The notes beneath the pieces were generated by a model that saw only the letters and a list, made by a program, of their open reading frames with translations, made no database searches and had not been told where the DNA came from. 64,000 nt of DNA from Kingdonia uniflora (taxonomy: Eukaryota; Streptophyta; Magnoliopsida; Ranunculales; Circaeasteraceae). Both the position numbers and the translations under genes were made by a program. Positions 59,393 to 64,000 of this stretch are shown here, in pieces; the first letter of the stretch is position 1; every line of letters begins with the position of its first letter. Where the stretch lies: the NCBI GenBank assembly GCA_014058105.1, contig JACGCM010000172.1:124001-188000 (forward strand). The letters are read 5' to 3'.

Positions 59393-62300
59393 TAAGTGTA
59401 TTTTCAAAGAGGACATGTAAGAGTGACTTACCACCCTAAGAGATAACACGACCCTAGCATACTTACCCATCAAAATGATTATACGCTATTCGGATATCAC
59501 AACTTCGCTCACACGTAGCCAACACTCTACATACACCCCATTACCTCACCCCATTGTCTAAATAAAACTTACCGGCATTCATGACCAAATGATTTTTAAA
59601 TCCCATTTAGCAATTAACAAAACCAACTTTTAATAATCTAGTTTTTATTTAATAAGTCCTAATAGACCATATTACTAATAGAACACCCACCCCAACTACG
59701 GCTACCATGTACGATATCACCGAAGCTACTTCCCGGCATCGTACATAGGACTAAAAATTGTAATAGGGCTATTAAGTATGCATAGGCCCATCAAGATACT
59801 GGGCCCACCCACAAAAATTGACTCGACACGAGAGATCTACAGGGACAACTAACACCAATGAAGGAAAGGAGGCCAGACTCCGCGAGACAACCCATAGTAA
59901 TTTTAGAGGAGATTTACTACTATTCGATTACATTAATAGATAATTATAACTTATACTTCTACTTCGAGAGGAGCACCACAACCGGCTCAATAGGAGAAAC
60001 AATTCTTCTAATTCATAGGAGCAAACACATCAATCAAGGACTTACAATTGGCTCAAAGGAAAGTCTCACTTCCCCTATTAAACATAAGCAAACCGCTATT
60101 CAACATCGCCCGCAACTCCGATCGTGAATCACATGGTTTTCGACGGCTCATATACGTGTCATACTCCGCATTACCCAACCTTACAAATTATCAACAAGAG
60201 AATCCATTATTGTGGTTAGAAAACTTCAAAATGAATCTCAAACCGAAGCACTTAAACCAATGGCAAGCAATAATCACAACAAATGATCGATTATAACACA
60301 CAATGAGTAATTAAAAATCTATGAACTCCATTAGTAGAGTTGCTTACATTTTTTTTATGACCTCCTAGGGATATTATACCCACAATTTCAATTACAAGAG
60401 ATAAACCCCAATTTAAATCAGTAAATTGGGAAAAATTTCAATATTGGGGGTGCGAAAAAACCTAATTAGGAACCTAGAAATCAAGTACAAATTAAACCAA
60501 ACATAATCACATAGAATTAGAGAGATAGAAAGGTTCAAACTTCAAAGGTAATACCTAGTTTGGTAAAATCAGAAGAAGCCAGGGCATCAGCGATTCAACG
60601 TGTTATTTGTCATTGCACACTTGGATTCAGGGATTCAGCGATTCAACGAGTTTTTGTCATTATAAGAGTTAGGGTTTGTTTGAGGTTGTGGAGGAGAGAT
60701 GGGCTTTGTGTGGAAGAGACAGAGGAGGAAAGGCAGAGTTTAAATGAAACTAATTTATTTTTTTTGACAAAATTTTACCCCGGCTATAGCCCGAGTGAGT
60801 CTACCTTTGGTTCCGCCCCTGGTGGCACATTGTTGTCTACTCTATGAGTCTTCTCCTAGGCATTGTTTTGGCATATTTCTAGACTGGATCTTCTGTAGAT
60901 TTTCTTCACAGCGGATCTCCAAGCCGTGGATACTAATTTATGGCTTTTGTACTCTATTCTTCTTCGAACCCTGATGAGGCTTGAATGTAGCTTGATGTAG
61001 ACTTCTGATCTAGAATCATTTCTACCATGGGGAGGCTTAAACTTGGTTTTCTAAATCGCGTTTTTGGGTTTTCCCGTAGACCTTTTTATGCCATTTTTAC
61101 AACATGTTCTACTTAAGGACTGAGATCTGTAAAATAGTATCTTGGATACAGTGATTAGTTAAGACAGTTTAGGACTGAAAAATGATTATGCTTTAGGGTA
61201 TAAAATGAAACCACATCACTCTAGTTGTCTGATCAAGAAGATATATGATTTAGACCACCACCATTCAAAGTACTGATCATAGACTTTGTGTGAGAGGCCA
61301 AATATATTGAACTCTAGATACGATGTGTCCATAGTGGATACCCAGGCTATCCCTTTAGTTTAATTCATCAACTTAAGTTATAATTGTAACCAAACCCAGA
61401 TCTCCTTAGAGTCCAAAGCTATCTAGAACTTCTTGCACCTCCCTATGTTCGTACCCACTTGCATATACTAATTATAATCGCTTTTTAAGTGGAATAAGTA
61501 GACCCTAGAAAATTACTATCAATGGGCCAATAAGCACTAGTTAATCTGCTGCCATTTCTCATGTAATTGGTGACTTCATAGGTTTTACAATATAAGCTAA
61601 CGGTTTGCCTTTTGAGTCCAATCTAATCCTATTTCCAAATCAATCCTAAGACAATCACAACTTCCCCAATACTTCATGATCAACGGTAGTGTCCCTAATG
61701 CCATCATGTCACCTAATTCCATTGAAGGAGTTGGTGTTGCTACACATTAGGAATAACATTAAGGGTATTACCATTCAAACACCATCGATTCCCTAACCGC
61801 CCATCACCCTCCTCAACAAACTTTCACTGACAACGTCATCCTTTCATTGAATTACAACGGCGACTACAGATTACTAGCAACGACTATGTGAGAGTGTAGG
61901 AAATTATTTGTTACGTAACTTAGAGACTGGATCTAGTAAAATGAATTTGTAAACCGAAAACTATGTGTCACATTGATAACTCCAAATAGACCACTGAAAT
62001 AATTATATGAATACTTGTTACCTAGTACTATTCTTAACACACTGGATACTTTAAACTGGATTTTTTTACAGGGTTTACAAAAGAAGTACACCTAAGCTAC
62101 ACCTTCTCAAATGGATGAAATTTCCAATCCTAGAAAAGCATGAGGGCTTAATATACGACATGCTTTGTTACCGAATATGGCTTTGCCCGGAAGTATAGTT
62201 ATAAAATTTTAAATGCACTAAATACATGTTTTCTAGATTTTTTCAGTCTAAATACTATCCTAATTTATTTCTACATTGTCCTGTAAAATCCATTGACTAT

Positions 62301-63640
62301 AGACATGGAAAGATGTGCTTAAGCTCGGTACTATATTAACATTTTTTAGGATGACTGTTGAGGATGGAATAATATTATATATGGAAGAGAGAATTAAAAA
62401 TAATACCCATTCTTTAATTAACTACCCTAGTTTAACCTCACCCCACTTCTAATTTTCTAGGATAATTAGCTCACCCCATTTTTTTTTTTAATACAAATTA
62501 AGTATTAATGACATCAAAATCGTCATCATACTGCAAATCCCTATAGATTAAAATTTGTGAAAATTATTGGTGAGGAATGTACAAGTTGACCACCCCTTTG
62601 AAAAATTAAAATCGTTGAATCAACATGGCTTAGAGATTGATTTTTTCTTCATTTAATTCCTCAAATTTTTTGCTTGCATTGTTTAATTAGATATAGAGAT
62701 GACGTCAAATTATATAAGTTTGAAAATGTATTTTTTTTGTTCATCTCTCATCATTATGCTAGAGAGTAGGAAATAGGTAGGGTGAGCGTTTAGATTGAAA
62801 AATTATGTTTTTATTTTGGGGGCATACCTTGTCTTTAAATATTAAAAGGTGTAATTACTTTAAAAATTGTGGGATGTGGTGACTTTTAGGGTTTGGGGTA
62901 CATTTACAAAACTTCTCTATATGGAAGAACAATTGGATACCTTCTTTAATCCTCTTAAAAGCCTACCAGATTCCCACAAATTTTCCCATGTCTGTGTCTC
63001 AAACTCATCCAATCTAACCTTTTGGAGTAACCGAGTCGTCACACATACTACTTCATATGCAACAACAAATCTTATTCGCGTACAAACCTAATTCGAAGTG
63101 GCAACATAAATATCAAATATCTGAAAATTGCTTCTTGGGAAACGTCATATAAATATTTGTTTATTTTTTCACCATTGGATCTCTTGTTTGCATGAATTCA
63201 AGATGATAGATAATGTTCTATCTTGCTGATTCCTTGAGGGAATTGAACTCAGGTTAAGATAACATTCTTCTTCATATTCATGCAACACTTGTCTATTTAT
63301 AATTACAAATTAGGGAAGGTTAAAGGAGTTATCTACGGAGAGCGTTACATGTAGATTATATAAAAGAAATTTGGCAGTTTTTATTAACTCTTGGCATCCA
63401 CGAATAAGATGATGGCCTTCTATTAAAACCAAACCGAAGTTTCAATGATGAGTTCGCTTAATTTTGATGTTATGAGAATCTCCATTTGGCGTAGGTTTTG
63501 ATGTTTTTTTTGCTACTCTTTTTGTTTTCGATTGTCTTCTCTTGCCGCAAATTTTGAATTTGCGAACTTGGTCCAGATGCCAGATTGCGACAAACTCAAT
63601 TATTTTTTTGGATTAAATAGCTACATGAGTGGCTGTAATC
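59393..63640. other. Right flank of E3, no gene recognised
   Basis: About 4.2 kb of AT-rich DNA. Short frames at 59858-60296 and 60560-60847 show no recognisable motif. I see no tRNA or rRNA gene, TIR pair or LTR pair. Decayed transposon DNA is likely but unproven. Confidence 0.4.
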
Positions 63641-63830
63641 TGGGTTGGCATGAGTTTTAAGGGGGCCAAGGCGAGATTGACAGTGGGCTCTATCCGAAGA
63701 AAATAATTAGGAGTCCAGTTTTTCAATAAAAAATTTAAACCTTATTTATCAGGAAATTAGAGGATTTGAACCCATGACCTCGGATATTGGAAATCTTTCA
63801 ACCAGCAGTCCATCTTAAATTTTTATTATT
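63640..63830 (-). mobile_element. Possible tRNA-derived SINE remnant
   Basis: On the minus strand GGTCATGGGTTCAAATCCTC (63755-63775) resembles a pol III B box (GGTTCAAATCC), with a possible weak A box upstream near 63800 (GGACTGCTGGTTGA). The tail is not a clear poly(A) or poly(T). The call is tentative. Confidence 0.3.
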
Positions 63831-64000
63831 TGTGCCTTTTTTCTATACTTCCTTCCATTTGGGACCTTATTTTGCATAATTTAGGGCTAAAGGCATCACC
63901 GTCTTGGGCATATACCCAAGACCGCAAAATGTGTGATGTCAGACATGACAAGGTATTCTACATTGTCATCCTCAAAAATTCTCACTTTCTGATTTAGTTA
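63831..64000. other. Window end, nothing recognised
   Basis: AT-rich sequence with no supported feature. Confidence 0.4.

Noticed and set aside
59858..60847. Frames of 82 to 95 codons in the right flank
   Set aside because: No recognisable motif, no splice-linked partner blocks and ordinary composition, so they are not called as genes.

Overview
This is AT-rich nuclear DNA from a flowering plant, probably a eudicot. The evidence is plant-type GT-AG introns, plant CACTA, Ty3/gypsy and Ty1/copia elements, and fragments of plant genes. I see no intact host gene. Almost everything from 1 to about 59.4 kb is nested, decayed transposable elements, many carrying broken copies of host genes.

Three related CACTA (En/Spm-type) elements form the backbone: E1 (2-12026), E2 (18322-28236, reversed, exact 3-bp target duplication TGC) and E3 (41863-59392). 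They share ends of the form CACTACACCA, a 5' leader and subterminal palindromes built on GCCACGGA/TCCGTGGC. E3 keeps a decayed TNP2-type transposase (with DUF4218- and DUF4216-like regions) and a Transposase_24-type gene. E1 and E2 have lost these and carry host-gene cargo instead. E1 holds a nearly complete, intron-containing WD40 gene of the plant AMBRA1-like family, plus an antisense acidic-repeat gene. E2 holds, all in transposon sense, two tandem MEI2-like RRM fragments, a U2AF-large-subunit-like RRM fragment, a KDM3/JMJ25-like demethylase fragment and a PEX5 TPR fragment. E3 holds an NADP-type glutamate dehydrogenase fragment and a probable neutral-invertase fragment.

The elements sit in older retrotransposons. 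From 12.0 to 18.3 kb, continuing after E2 to about 30.8 kb, lies the 3' part of a Ty3/gypsy element (integrase, a 160-bp tandem repeat, a long antisense coiled-coil ORF), probably Tat-like. An LTR with TATA box and primer-binding site follows (about 30.8-32.1 kb), then gag and pol of a second gypsy copy. Its reverse transcriptase is split at 34137-37735 by a giant foldback made of two inverted LTR+PBS+leader units. Its integrase runs into an inverted, truncated copia gag-protease (39.55-40.66 kb). E3 itself carries two solo LTRs, one cutting the transposase frame with target duplication AGAAC, and a 1.57-kb chromovirus remnant with both LTRs.

From 59.4 to 64.0 kb I recognise no gene, only a weak SINE-like segment near the end. 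All coding regions are pseudogenes. The transposons could still produce chimeric or antisense transcripts, because leader splice sites and sense-oriented exons are partly kept.
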